Below are positions 33,017-40,892 of a DNA stretch of 62,516 bases, piece by piece. The number at the start of each line of letters is the position of its first letter. Position 1 is the stretch's first letter. Below the pieces are notes generated by a model that ran no database searches, had not been told where the DNA came from, and saw only the letters and a list, made by a program, of their open reading frames with translations. A program made the position numbers and the translations under genes. The stretch comes from a virus: positions 1 to 62,516 of IMG/VR virus record IMGVR_UViG_3300019889_000015. One strand, 5' to 3'.

Positions 33017-33342
33017 CCCTCCTCCTTCTGCTTGATCGGCTCGTACTCCGACACCCGGCGTCGACACAGGCGCGCGGCCGACGCTGGCAGCACGCTGCGG
33101 GGACCGGCGTAGCTGTGTAGCCACTCGACGGCCTCCTCGCGGGTGACGCCCTTGGCGACGTATCGGTCGAACGGACCGTCGATGTACGTCTTGACCTGGA
33201 CGGCCCACTCCTTGTCCTCGATCTCGGTAAGCCAGTTGATCACAGCGTCGGTGACGTCATTGATCATGTCGGTCACTGCCCGGTGTTCGTTCGCCAGGAT
33301 CGAGCCGTAGATGACTGCTTGAAGATCTGCGCGCTCGGTCAC
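33013..33342 (-). CDS. Hypothetical protein
   Basis: 109 aa from the GTG at 33342, which overlaps the upstream stop (GTGA) and has GGAGGA; a longer in-frame start at 33372 is less likely. Helical throughout (TDMINDVTDAVINWLTEIED). No family recognised. Confidence 0.6.
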   Translation of the reverse strand: MTERADLQAVIYGSILANEHRAVTDMINDVTDAVINWLTEIEDKEWAVQVKTYIDGPFDRYVAKGVTREEAVEWLHSYAGPRSVLPASAARLCRRRVSEYEPIKQKEEG

Positions 33343-33644
33343 GAGTCGTCCTCCACTCGTTGCAACTGCCATGTCAGCTTCTCCACCCGGCCCGCCCTCC
33401 AGCGAACGACGAATTCATCGCGGAACGACAGCAGGCCCGCGACGATGAGCCAGGTGACGATCGAGATGATCAGTGCCCTGTTCGCCGCCGGGTACAGAAG
33501 GTAGGTGGTCAGCGAGCCCCACATCGCACCGAGGACAAACAGCGTGATGGTGGTGCGCCAACGACGGCGCTTGTCGAGCATCCGGTCGATCGCCTGCATG
33601 AGCAATACGATCTCGCGCTCGATCGCGGCCTCGATCGATTCCAT
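33339..33644 (-). CDS. Two-pass membrane protein
   Basis: 101 aa from the ATG at 33644 with GAGGAG upstream. A helical start, then two membrane helices (TTITLFVLGAMWGSLTTYLL and ALIISIVTWLIVAGLL) and a charged tail. Function unknown. Confidence 0.65.
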   Translation of the reverse strand: MESIEAAIEREIVLLMQAIDRMLDKRRRWRTTITLFVLGAMWGSLTTYLLYPAANRALIISIVTWLIVAGLLSFRDEFVVRWRAGRVEKLTWQLQRVEDDS

Positions 33645-33646
33645 GA

Positions 33647-33928
33647 TCACTCCTCGACCTCGATGATCACGGTGCTCTCCTTGCTCATCTCTCCACGGCA
33701 CTCAATCCCGCAGGTGGTGCAGATGATGTAGGGCCACTCGTAGGCGCTCACCTTCATCGTGTTGCCGGACAGGCTGAACTGGCCGAGTGGGACCGCCTCC
33801 AGGCGCCACTGGATGGTCAGCGTGAGCGACGAGCACCGTGGGCAGGGGAACTGGGCCACGTACGCCACCAGATTCTCCCTGGTGCCGTCTGTGGGCTCAG
33901 CGAAGCCCTCCTCAGCATGGTCGGTCAT
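33647..33928 (-). CDS. Zinc-ribbon protein
   Basis: 93 aa. PCPRCSSLTL near 29 and ICTTCGIECRG near 70 form a ribbon of about 40 residues spacing. Surrounding strands suggest a beta-sheet ribbon domain. Coupled to both neighbours. Confidence 0.62.
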   Translation of the reverse strand: MTDHAEEGFAEPTDGTRENLVAYVAQFPCPRCSSLTLTIQWRLEAVPLGQFSLSGNTMKVSAYEWPYIICTTCGIECRGEMSKESTVIIEVEE

Positions 33929-34170
33929 CCGACTGCGTTCGCCGCTTCAACGGCCAGCAGGGCCTTGATCGCCAGGCGCTCCTTGCCGTCGCCGTAGCGG
34001 TGCTCCACGGTGTCGATCAACGGGCCGACCGTGTTACGGGGCGTGATCTCCCGGATCTCGTAGTGGTTGTTGTCATCAACCCCCACTAAGCCATTCACGT
34101 TCGTGACCCGCTTGATCTCGTAGTCGGCCAGCGTGCTCGCCGTGTCGGCGATCGTCACGCGCAACGCCAT
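33925..34170 (-). CDS. Hypothetical protein with HRYGDG motif
   Basis: 81 aa, beta-rich then a helix. Shares DT(V/-)EHRYGDG-type wording with the next upstream gene (TDHRYGDG), hinting at a distant duplication. No family recognised. Confidence 0.58.
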   Translation of the reverse strand: MALRVTIADTASTLADYEIKRVTNVNGLVGVDDNNHYEIREITPRNTVGPLIDTVEHRYGDGKERLAIKALLAVEAANAVG

Positions 34171-34171
34171 C

Positions 34172-34576
34172 TCATTCCTTCTTGTCGTCCGGGGGCTGCT
34201 GTCCCATCGCTTTCAGCTCCTCATCATCGAACAGCGCCACCGCCTGGCGCAGCGTCTCGACGATCAGCTCGTGCTCGCGACGGGCCTCATCCTCGGTGGA
34301 GTGCCGCGTGGTGAACTCCTCGAACTCGGGGTGATCGGCGATCACCTTGTTGATGAGTGCGATGTACCTGTCCCGAGGCGGCTCGAAGACCATCGTCTCG
34401 AAGATCAACGGCGGGCCGTCGCCGTAGCGGTGGTCGGTGCCAAGCCAGGCAGTCGATACCTCGTATGGCCCGACCTTGGTGAACACGACGCGCCGGTAAT
34501 CAAGATCCTCGTAGAGCCTGCCCAGCTCCACCAAGCTGATCGGGTCGCCTTCGCGGTTGTAGTGACGGATCGTCAT
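34172..34576 (-). CDS. Hypothetical protein with HRYGDG motif
   Basis: 134 aa from the ATG at 34576, inside the upstream gene's stop. Beta-rich N-terminus (YRRVVFTKVGPYEVSTAWLG, then HRYGDG), helical charged C-terminus. Function unknown. Confidence 0.6.
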   Translation of the reverse strand: MTIRHYNREGDPISLVELGRLYEDLDYRRVVFTKVGPYEVSTAWLGTDHRYGDGPPLIFETMVFEPPRDRYIALINKVIADHPEFEEFTTRHSTEDEARREHELIVETLRQAVALFDDEELKAMGQQPPDDKKE

Positions 34577-34920
34577 CGGACCAGCCTCTCCTCGTCCTGC
34601 TCGTATTTCACCGCACGAAGCTCGGCGATCCGCTTGGCGTGCCGTTCTCGCTCGGCCCGCAGTTCGAGCTTGTGCGGGGCGCACAGGGCCAGCGCGCCCC
34701 GCCCTGGCCGTTCGCCGTCCAGCCACTCGGCGCCGTACGATCCGCAGCGGTTGCAGCGGACGTTCCAGCCCCAGAGCCCGCCCTTCTTGGCCTGCTCCAT
34801 CGTCACCGGCCCGGCCAGGAATCCCTCCCGACACCAGCCGCAGACGCATTTCTTGTCGGCGCCCGCATTGTGGGCGGAAACCCCATGGCCGCACCGGAAG
34901 CAGTGCTTACCCAAAAGCAT
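34573..34920 (-). CDS. Zinc-binding protein, first gene of leftward operon
   Basis: 115 aa. Cys clusters CFRCGHG, CVCGWC and CNRCGSYG, then a basic helix (LELRAERERHAKRIAELR). Two zinc sites are likely, with a possible nucleic-acid-binding helix. Upstream lies a 273-nt gap with a hairpin and the terminator of the LPDTG gene. Confidence 0.62.
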   Translation of the reverse strand: MLLGKHCFRCGHGVSAHNAGADKKCVCGWCREGFLAGPVTMEQAKKGGLWGWNVRCNRCGSYGAEWLDGERPGRGALALCAPHKLELRAERERHAKRIAELRAVKYEQDEERLVR

Positions 34921-34945
34921 CGAATAACCCCCTGAAACGTAAGCA

Positions 34946-34989
34946 GGCGCCGCGCGAGAGTAAGAGGAGGATCACCCCCGCGCGGCGCC
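34946..34989 (-). promoter_or_regulatory. 11-bp hairpin in the leader of the leftward operon
   Basis: GGCGCCGCGCG (34946-34956) pairs with CGCGCGGCGCC (34979-34989), loop 22 nt that carries GAGGAGG-like bases. Lies just ahead of the first gene (start 34920). No confident promoter was found in 34990-35110. Confidence 0.45.
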
Positions 34990-35110
34990 CGTGATGTGTT
35001 CGCCGATATCCGATTTGGACGCCGAGCCCGCCAAGGCTTCGAGCGCCGCGATCAGCGCAACATCGGTGATGCTAGTGGCTCGAATTTGGGCTTGTCCGGA
35101 GAATCATAGA

Positions 35111-35166
35111 AAAAAGCACCCCTCCCGCCGGAGACAGGAGTATCCAGGCGCGGAGGGGTGCTTTTT
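35111..35166 (-). terminator. Terminator after the LPDTG-protein gene
   Basis: 15-bp stem AAAAAGCACCCCTCC (35111-35125) with GGAGGGGTGCTTTTT (35152-35166), with an inner CGCC/GGCG stem. T-run in the leftward sense directly behind the gene that ends at 35194. Isolates this gene from the next operon. Confidence 0.88.
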
Positions 35167-35193
35167 CTTACATCGTCAGCGAGAGATGACCTC

Positions 35194-36126
35194 TTAGTTC
35201 AGCACTCGCCGACGAAGCACCGCTGCCGCGCCACCGGCCATGAGCAGACCAAGGCCGATGATGATGCCCATGCTGCTCGATCCGCCAGTGTCCGGCAGGT
35301 CGTCGCCGTCCTCGGTCCCGTCGTCGTCACCGTCCGGCGGCGTCGTCGGGTCCGGAGTCGGCTCCGTGGTCGGCTCCGGCTCCGGATCTAGCGTGGGGTC
35401 CGGGTCCGGCGTGGGGTCCGGGTCCGGGTCCGGCGTCGGGTCCGGGTCCGGGGCGCAGTCCTCCTCGCTGGGCGAGGGGTTGACCGTCAATGGCCACGTG
35501 GCCTTCGGGTGCTGATTCAGCCACGCCTGGACGGCGTAGTCACCGGCTTCGATGTCGTGATCTCCGGCCTCGATCGACTGACCTTCGACATCATCCTGGA
35601 GCTTGTTCGTGTAGGACCACTTGTCCGACTCCGGGATGGTCAGGGTAGCGATCGGGTCTTCGCAGGTGGGCTGCGTCACCGTGGGCGCACTGGGGGAACA
35701 GTCGCTGTCCGGGACATCGATCGTCCACCACTGCTCGGGGTCGTACAGGTCGGATTCGGCGCCACGTGCCCAGCGGTAGCTGATGGTGTGTTCGCCGGAG
35801 TCCTCGGGCAGGGGGATGGTGACGACCTGCTCGTGGACCTCCTCGCGACCATCCACGGTCACGGTGTGCCAGAGGTCACCGAACTCGTCTGTCGACAGCG
35901 GGGCTTCGTCGTCGATCTTGTAGTCGCCGACAAAGAGCCACGGTGTCGGGTTCTCGAACTTCAGGACGGCGGTCCCACACTTCTCGAACGTCTTGATGTT
36001 CAGTTCTTCCTTCGGCGGGTGATCGCCGCCCGTGAGGGGCGTGACCTCCACGATCGCGGTGGCCGGTGCCAGGCCCGTCAGCATCAGGGCTGGTGCGGCA
36101 ACCAGCGCGAGAAGAATCTTGCGCAC
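35194..36126 (-). CDS. LPXTG (LPDTG) cell-wall-anchored surface protein
   Basis: 310 aa from GTG at 36126, with GAAAGGA upstream; an in-frame ATG lies at 36150. N-terminal signal peptide (KILLALVAAPALMLTGLAPA), two Cys-containing beta-rich ectodomains, a Pro-Asp/Glu repeat stalk (about 222-270), the sorting motif LPDTG at about 277-281, a membrane helix and an RRR tail. This is the full layout for sortase attachment to the host wall. A single-gene unit with its own terminator beside the integrase, so probably expressed in lysogens (inference). Confidence 0.87.
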   Translation of the reverse strand: MRKILLALVAAPALMLTGLAPATAIVEVTPLTGGDHPPKEELNIKTFEKCGTAVLKFENPTPWLFVGDYKIDDEAPLSTDEFGDLWHTVTVDGREEVHEQVVTIPLPEDSGEHTISYRWARGAESDLYDPEQWWTIDVPDSDCSPSAPTVTQPTCEDPIATLTIPESDKWSYTNKLQDDVEGQSIEAGDHDIEAGDYAVQAWLNQHPKATWPLTVNPSPSEEDCAPDPDPTPDPDPDPTPDPDPTLDPEPEPTTEPTPDPTTPPDGDDDGTEDGDDLPDTGGSSSMGIIIGLGLLMAGGAAAVLRRRVLN

Positions 36127-36329
36127 GGTTGGTCCTTTCAACAGGGTCAATTAACACGAACAAAACGAGCAACGGCGTGGACATTACCTCATCGAATGTC
36201 GTCGTGGGGCACGAACTGGAACTTTTTAGGTAGGTTACAGTTTACCAACGAGGTTGCGGCCCATACCCTACCTACGCTACGGTCCAGGGAATCCCCAACC
36301 GGGACGACAACCGAGAGGACGCGAACGCC
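36127..36329. promoter_or_regulatory. Divergent control region between LPDTG gene and integrase unit
   Basis: 203 nt. Carries an AT-rich patch at 36215-36250 and the inverted repeat TAGGTAGG (36227-36234)/CCTACCTA (36267-36274). A possible rightward promoter is TTGCGG, 18 nt, TACGGT at about 36254-36283, so the repeat would overlap it. No attP core could be recognised. Confidence 0.4.
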
Positions 36330-36509
36330 ATGATCGCCATCCCCCTGACCCGTGGCCGAGTGGCCCACCGAGGCAGATATCGCGCCAGCGACAGACGCTC
36401 CGACGACCGCATCCTCACGCCCGGCGAGGGCCTTCTGCTCTGCCTCGTCGTCATGATCGCCCTGTACTTTGCCGTTTGGGCTGGCTGGAAGGCGGTGTTC
36501 GGTGGCTAA
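36330..36509 (+). CDS. 59-residue membrane protein overlapping the integrase start
   Basis: A basic N-terminus (TRGRVAHRGRYRASDRRSDD) then one membrane helix (GLLLCLVVMIALYFAVWAGW). Its stop lies 8 nt inside the integrase gene, so the two are coupled. Ribosome site weak (GAGAGGA, far). Function unknown. Confidence 0.5.
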   Translation: MIAIPLTRGRVAHRGRYRASDRRSDDRILTPGEGLLLCLVVMIALYFAVWAGWKAVFGG

Positions 36510-38169
36510 CCTGGCGACGTTACTCCCGGAGATCAAGTCGCTGGGCGACACTCCGCTGGAGCGGAGCATCCGCGACCACGCAATGGCGCGGGTCAAAACG
36601 GCACACGCGGTGGCCATAGGGCAGCCGCTGTTCATCTTCATCGAGACCACCTGGCCGACGAGGCCGGGAATGCCTCAGAACGCGATCATCCTCGGCCGGA
36701 TCTCCGACGCCGACGACGACGAGACGGCCGGTGTCGAGGACCAGATCGAGGACCAGCTCGATCAGTGCCGCCGCAACGGGTGGGGCGTCGGCGCCATCGC
36801 GATTGAGAACGACACGTCGGCCTACAAGACCAAGAAGTTCCACCTGCCGAACGGCCGGATCGAGTTGCGCACCGACCGACCGAAGTTCCGCGCGATCGTC
36901 GACCGGCTCTACAACCGCCAGAACGATGGCCTGATTGCCCACGACCTCGACCGCTCCGTCCGTGACATGCGCGACCTGATGGACCTGATCGACGTCGTAC
37001 AGATGTCGAGCCCCCGGATCAAGGTCAGCTCCGTCACCGGCTCCCTGCGGCTGGAGAACGACGCCGACATCGCCATGGCCCAGGTGCTGACGGCGATGAA
37101 CAACAAGTCGTCGAAGGACACCGCGCGCCGCGTCTCGCGGGCTGCTCGCCGTCGCGCTCAAGAGGGCAAGTTCCACGGTGGCAGCCGGAGGTTTGGGTTC
37201 GGCCTCCCCACGGGCGAGGTGGACGAGACCAAGGAGCCGATCATCGACCAGACCAAGCTCGTCCCCGAGGAGGCCCGAGAGATCAAGACCTGGGCCAAGG
37301 CCATCCTCTCGGGCGCCTCACTGGCGTCGGTCGTGCGCGACCTGAACGACAGGGGCGTAAGGCCCATACGCAGCGATAAGTGGACAAGCCGTACAGTAAA
37401 GGAAATTCTGCTCCGGCCGAGCATCGCGGGACTCCGGGACTACAGGGGTCAGGTTCTCGAAGGAGTGAAGGCCGAGTGGCCGGAGATTGTGACCAGAGAG
37501 ACGTGGGAGGCGCTCGTGGCAAAACTGGGTGACTCCAGACGCAACTCGTCACCGACCAATCAGCCGGTGTGGCTGGTGTCGTGCATCGCGATGTGCGGAC
37601 ACGTGAACTGCAAGGGCCAGCACCACAAGATGGTCGTCAGCGGGTCCGTCAGTGCTCGGAACAACTACCGCTCGTATCGGTGCGCGTTCGGGAAGCACAA
37701 CAAGATCCGCGCCGACTCGTTGGAGAAGTTCGTCCGTGACCTGATCGTCGAGAGGATGGCCCGGCCCGACGCGGGTGCGCTAATCCGGCCGGTGGCAACC
37801 ATCGACGTCGAGGCTCTGGCCATGCAGGCGAACGAGCTGCGGGTGAAACTTCGCAAGATCCGCGACCTCTACGAGGAGGAGACGGACATGTCGATCGGCG
37901 AGTACCGCGAACGCCGGGACTCGATCAAGGGTCGGCTCGATGTCGTCGAACGGCACCTCGTCGATGCCTCGTCGATCGACCCGCTCTCGGTCCTCGTCGG
38001 CCAGGAGGACGTCGGCGCCCGCTGGGACGGCCTCGACATCGGACGGCGCCGGGCCATCGTCGAGCGGATGATGTCGATCACGATCCTGTCCAGCGAGAGG
38101 CGCGGCGGTCGCCAGCCGGACGGTACCTACTTCGACAAAAGCCGGGTCGTCATCCGGTGGCACGTCTAA
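36502..38169 (+). CDS. int: Large serine integrase
   Basis: 555 aa from GTG at 36502. Integrates the phage by attP x attB recombination. An unusual 58-residue N-terminal extension precedes the resolvase domain; catalytic Ser68 in ILGRISDADDDE. Conserved DRSVRDMRDL-type helix and a recombinase domain (FGFGLPTGEV). A zinc ribbon CIAMCGHVNCKG with the later YRCAFGKHN, and a coiled coil near 440-500, complete the large-serine layout. No excision factor is adjacent. Confidence 0.9.
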   Translation: MANLATLLPEIKSLGDTPLERSIRDHAMARVKTAHAVAIGQPLFIFIETTWPTRPGMPQNAIILGRISDADDDETAGVEDQIEDQLDQCRRNGWGVGAIAIENDTSAYKTKKFHLPNGRIELRTDRPKFRAIVDRLYNRQNDGLIAHDLDRSVRDMRDLMDLIDVVQMSSPRIKVSSVTGSLRLENDADIAMAQVLTAMNNKSSKDTARRVSRAARRRAQEGKFHGGSRRFGFGLPTGEVDETKEPIIDQTKLVPEEAREIKTWAKAILSGASLASVVRDLNDRGVRPIRSDKWTSRTVKEILLRPSIAGLRDYRGQVLEGVKAEWPEIVTRETWEALVAKLGDSRRNSSPTNQPVWLVSCIAMCGHVNCKGQHHKMVVSGSVSARNNYRSYRCAFGKHNKIRADSLEKFVRDLIVERMARPDAGALIRPVATIDVEALAMQANELRVKLRKIRDLYEEETDMSIGEYRERRDSIKGRLDVVERHLVDASSIDPLSVLVGQEDVGARWDGLDIGRRRAIVERMMSITILSSERRGGRQPDGTYFDKSRVVIRWHV

Positions 38170-38330
38170 GATCTTCCTGGGCTGTTAAACGAACCGCTCT
38201 CCGCGACATAGATCGGAGGGCCGTTCGGCCGTTCGGGTGGCCGGTCGAACTGACGGTCATGTAGCGTTCGTGGAGTCAGAGCCGATTCGCTTGGCGACGT
38301 TCTCTGTTCGGTTGGTTGGGCTGGGTCAAG

Positions 38331-38365
38331 AAGGCGCGTTTCCCCCGCGAGGGGGGACGCGCCTT
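38331..38365 (+). terminator. Hairpin downstream of integrase
   Basis: AAGGCGCGT (38331-38339) and ACGCGCCTT (38357-38365) enclose CCCCC/GGGGG with a GCGA loop. A run of CTTT follows. The preceding gap 38170-38330 shows no gene and no recognisable attP core. Confidence 0.6.
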
Positions 38366-38391
38366 CGACCTTTCGGAGCGATGGGGGGCCG

Positions 38392-38541
38392 ATGATCCGG
38401 CAATGGCTGTTTTTCCTGCTCGTGATCTTCAGCGGCTTCATACTCGCCGTCGCCACCGGCTACTGGTGGATCACATCGATCATGGTCTTTTCGCTCGGTA
38501 GACAGGTCGCCGACGTTTACTACGGGCGCCTCGATCACTGA
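38392..38541 (+). CDS. 49-residue two-pass membrane protein
   Basis: ATG at 38392 after GGGGGG. Hydrophobic stretches LFFLLVIFSGFILAVATG and WWITSIMVFSLG, then a charged end. It ends 4 nt before a convergent leftward gene. Start signal is only fair. Confidence 0.45.
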   Translation: MIRQWLFFLLVIFSGFILAVATGYWWITSIMVFSLGRQVADVYYGRLDH

Positions 38542-38545
38542 CCGT

Positions 38546-38728
38546 TCACCACCAGCCGAACCGTTGCCTGCCGGGGTAGTCCCAGTCGCTGGTTCCCGAG
38601 CAGTCACCGCTCGCCGTTGTCGGCACGCCCAGCGCGTCGCCGAGCTCGCCGCCCGCCTCGGACGCAGCTCGACCGGCCGTCCACTCCAGGGTGAACGACC
38701 GGCCGAGGATCTCGATCGAGAGCTTCAC
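38546..38728 (-). CDS. Small actinophage protein (SIEILG-type)
   Basis: 60 aa from GTG. Starts KLSIEILGRSFTLEWTAG, a beta-strand pattern I recall as the start of a frequent short actinophage family. Pro/Gly-rich end. Weak ribosome site. Function unknown. Confidence 0.5.
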   Translation of the reverse strand: MKLSIEILGRSFTLEWTAGRAASEAGGELGDALGVPTTASGDCSGTSDWDYPGRQRFGWW

Positions 38729-38749
38729 GACGACACGTTACGCCGAGCG

Positions 38750-38881
38750 TCAGCAGCACATGTCCGGCCCGAAGAAGAACGCGGTCGCCATGATCACCGC
38801 GTGGGGGCCGAGCGGCAGGGCGGCGGCGAACACGATGAGGTAGAGAAACCACGCCACCAGAACGCGCTCGATGATGGTCAC
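38750..38881 (-). CDS. 43-residue membrane microprotein
   Basis: GTG overlapping the previous stop (GTGA). Mostly one or two hydrophobic helices (RVLVAWFLYLIVFAAALPLG, then AVIMATAFFF), ending in CC. Coupling supports translation. Function unknown. Confidence 0.5.
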   Translation of the reverse strand: MTIIERVLVAWFLYLIVFAAALPLGPHAVIMATAFFFGPDMCC

Positions 38882-39150
38882 GGCTCGACCTTATCGGGCA
38901 TGTCGATCGACTCGGAGGCGCCGGACAGGGGCTCGTCATCGACCCCGGCTCGGTTCTTTAGATAGTCGTATGCCGCCCAGTAGACGTCGGTCTCCGGCCC
39001 CTTGGCGATCTCAGCCATCCGCTCCTTGACGGCCTCCCAGTCGTTCTCCCCGATCTCGTCGTACATGCCCCACTCGACGTCCTCAGCAGCTCGCGCCAGA
39101 GCATTGCGGGCCACGGTGTCAATCGCCTCGTCGAGGCGGTTGTCAGCCAT
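38878..39150 (-). CDS. Hypothetical protein, paralogue of the gene at 54.9-55.2 kb
   Basis: 90 aa. Starts MADNRLDEAIDTVARNALAR; the gene at 54913-55170 starts MADNRLAEAIDIIAREHIF. Both then have a W-containing helix (NDWEAVKERMAEIA against SQWQAFVDRVLELT) and an aromatic helix (WAAYDYLKN against RAARRYLET). A family of two in this genome. Function unknown. Confidence 0.62.
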   Translation of the reverse strand: MADNRLDEAIDTVARNALARAAEDVEWGMYDEIGENDWEAVKERMAEIAKGPETDVYWAAYDYLKNRAGVDDEPLSGASESIDMPDKVEP

Positions 39151-39394
39151 CCTGCTTCCCTTCCAGGTAGTTGGTGACGTGCTCGCGCAGCCGGTCGGCG
39201 ATCACGTTGACGTCGCTATTCATGTCGGCCCGCGCTGGCTCGTACCGGATGACCAGCTCGTGGAGAGCGGCCTGGGGCAAGATGCCGCAGCCGACACACA
39301 CCGGCTGTGGTGGGTCGGTCAGGCAGATCGAGCCGTCGCGGACGATGCACGGCGTCATGGAGGACTTCTCGCGCGGGCACACGATGTCGGTCAC
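39143..39394 (-). CDS. Hypothetical Cys-containing protein
   Basis: 83 aa from GTG at 39394, overlapping the upstream stop. CPREKSSMTPC and PVCVGCGI hint at a zinc site; a helical C-terminal half follows. No family recognised. Confidence 0.58.
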   Translation of the reverse strand: MTDIVCPREKSSMTPCIVRDGSICLTDPPQPVCVGCGILPQAALHELVIRYEPARADMNSDVNVIADRLREHVTNYLEGKQDG

Positions 39395-39876
39395 TGCGTC
39401 AGCTCCTTCGGTATCGGTGCCGAGATCAGCCGGAGATCGGCGATGGCCGTGATGTCCCAGATGCACCCCGAGGCACAGTCCCAGCCGTAGTACCAGAAGA
39501 ACTCATCGTGAAGCCGGAGCTTCCACTGGTACGGCGTGATCAGGATGCCCTGGCACTTCTCGACGAGACGCGGCCAGTCGATGTAGCTGCTGTAGGGACG
39601 GCTGTTGGCCAGGCGATATGTCTGATTGAAGTCCCACAGCTCGTCGAGGGTGGTCAGCGTGAGGACGTTGCCATCGTCGGCCAGCACGACCTCGTACTGG
39701 TATTGGAGATTTTCGATGGAGAACTCCTCGCCCTCGCACCACGACTTCCAGCCGTGATCGTCCTCGTCGGAGATCCAGAACCCGAACGGCTTGTCGAGCC
39801 TGCGGCGACCCTCGGGCGGCTCGCCGATCGGTCGCAAGGTCGTGATCGGTCCAGGGCTGAAGTGCCTCAGCTTCAC
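39391..39876 (-). CDS. Hypothetical protein
   Basis: 161 aa from GTG at 39876. Aromatic-rich alternating strands (QYQYEVVLADDGNVLTLTT, then QWKLRLHDEFFWYYGW). No family recognised. Coupled to the metallophosphoesterase gene upstream, so the two may act together. Confidence 0.58.
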   Translation of the reverse strand: MKLRHFSPGPITTLRPIGEPPEGRRRLDKPFGFWISDEDDHGWKSWCEGEEFSIENLQYQYEVVLADDGNVLTLTTLDELWDFNQTYRLANSRPYSSYIDWPRLVEKCQGILITPYQWKLRLHDEFFWYYGWDCASGCIWDITAIADLRLISAPIPKELTQ

Positions 39877-40445
39877 GCAGCCAACTCCAATCCGTCGAGC
39901 CACTCCACGACGTGGTATTCGGGCACCGGGGCGAAGCGCCAGGCATCGACGCCGACGTGAAGCTGGTGACCGTCCTTCCGGTACGTCTTGTGGACGTGTC
40001 CGTGGATCAGGGGCAGGCCCTGATCGGGGAAACGGTACTGGGCGAAGCGCGGCTTGTCCGTGTGATCGGCCGAGTACGGGAAGTGCGACAGCAGGACGCG
40101 CCGCTTGTTGATCGTTCTCGTGGCGTGCGTCACGATCTCGTCGAAGCCCGCGTCGCGGTACTTCGGCATGGCCTTGATCCAATTGGCGTGCATGGGGTGG
40201 CACTGGTCATGGTTCCCGGCGACGAGGATCTTCCGGCCGTTGAGCAGGCTGACCCACCGAAGACCACTCAGCCCGCCGCCGGTCACGTCGCCGAGCACGT
40301 ACACGGTGTCGTCGTCCTTCACGACCCTGTTCCAGTTCTCGACGATCGTCGAGTTCATCATGAACACCGACTCGAACGGCCGCCCACAGAACGGGATGAT
40401 GTTGACGTGATCGAAGTGGAGGTCGGACGTGTAGAAGACGCTCAC
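39873..40445 (-). CDS. Calcineurin-like metallophosphoesterase
   Basis: 190 aa from GTG at 40445. All five metal motifs are visible: DLHFDH (8-13), GDVTGG (52-57), AGNHDQ (76-81), LLSHFPY and HGHVH. Small stand-alone phosphoesterase domain, of the type hydrolysing phosphodiesters or nucleotides. Substrate unknown. Part of the leftward operon downstream of the repressor. Confidence 0.85.
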   Translation of the reverse strand: MSVFYTSDLHFDHVNIIPFCGRPFESVFMMNSTIVENWNRVVKDDDTVYVLGDVTGGGLSGLRWVSLLNGRKILVAGNHDQCHPMHANWIKAMPKYRDAGFDEIVTHATRTINKRRVLLSHFPYSADHTDKPRFAQYRFPDQGLPLIHGHVHKTYRKDGHQLHVGVDAWRFAPVPEYHVVEWLDGLELAA

Positions 40446-40681
40446 GTATCCAGTTCCTGACCCAGGCGAGACAGCTCGTCGGCAACCTTCGCGGCGCGCC
40501 GGTAGCGGAGGTCGATCCACTCACGAGCCTCGCGCATCGTCTCGAAATGGTTGCGCCGTGGCTCGTCGCTGTCGATCTTCCAGGACCGCTTGTGCTGCCG
40601 GGTGATGACGAAGCCCCGGTACTCGTACTGGGTGTCGTTGATCGCCGACCAGGGATGCTCAGCCCTCCGCTGGTGAGTCAT
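40442..40681 (-). CDS. Hypothetical basic protein
   Basis: 79 aa. A short beta-sheet (YEYRGFVITRQHKRSWKI) followed by helices (REAREWIDLRYRRAAKVADE). This small alpha/beta layout resembles DNA-binding or integrase-arm-like folds, but it is not assigned. Overlaps the upstream gene by 23 nt. Confidence 0.58.
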   Translation of the reverse strand: MTHQRRAEHPWSAINDTQYEYRGFVITRQHKRSWKIDSDEPRRNHFETMREAREWIDLRYRRAAKVADELSRLGQELDT

Positions 40682-40892
40682 CCATCCTCCCGAGGTTGTA
40701 GTACCGCTGCACCGCCTTGTCGGCCTCGTCCTCGGCGTAATTCAAGGTGCGGTGGACTTCCCACTGCTTCGCCTCGGGTAGGACCGATACCCGGATCTGG
40801 ACCGTGACCAGCGACTGGCCGTCCTCGGTCGTTCGTCGCGTGATCACTTCCGCGACGACCTCACGGCCGAGCGGCGGTTCTTGTGGGCTCAC
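40659..40892 (-). CDS. Hypothetical protein
   Basis: 77 aa from GTG at 40892, overlapping the upstream stop (GTGA). Beta-rich (REVVAEVITRRTTEDGQSLV) with a helical end. No family recognised. Confidence 0.56.
   Translation of the reverse strand: MSPQEPPLGREVVAEVITRRTTEDGQSLVTVQIRVSVLPEAKQWEVHRTLNYAEDEADKAVQRYYNLGRMDDSPAEG

Noticed and set aside
36151-38391. attP site
   Set aside because: Serine integrase attP should be near the gene, but no ~50-bp imperfect palindrome with a clear crossover dinucleotide could be picked on either side. Host attB is needed to place it.
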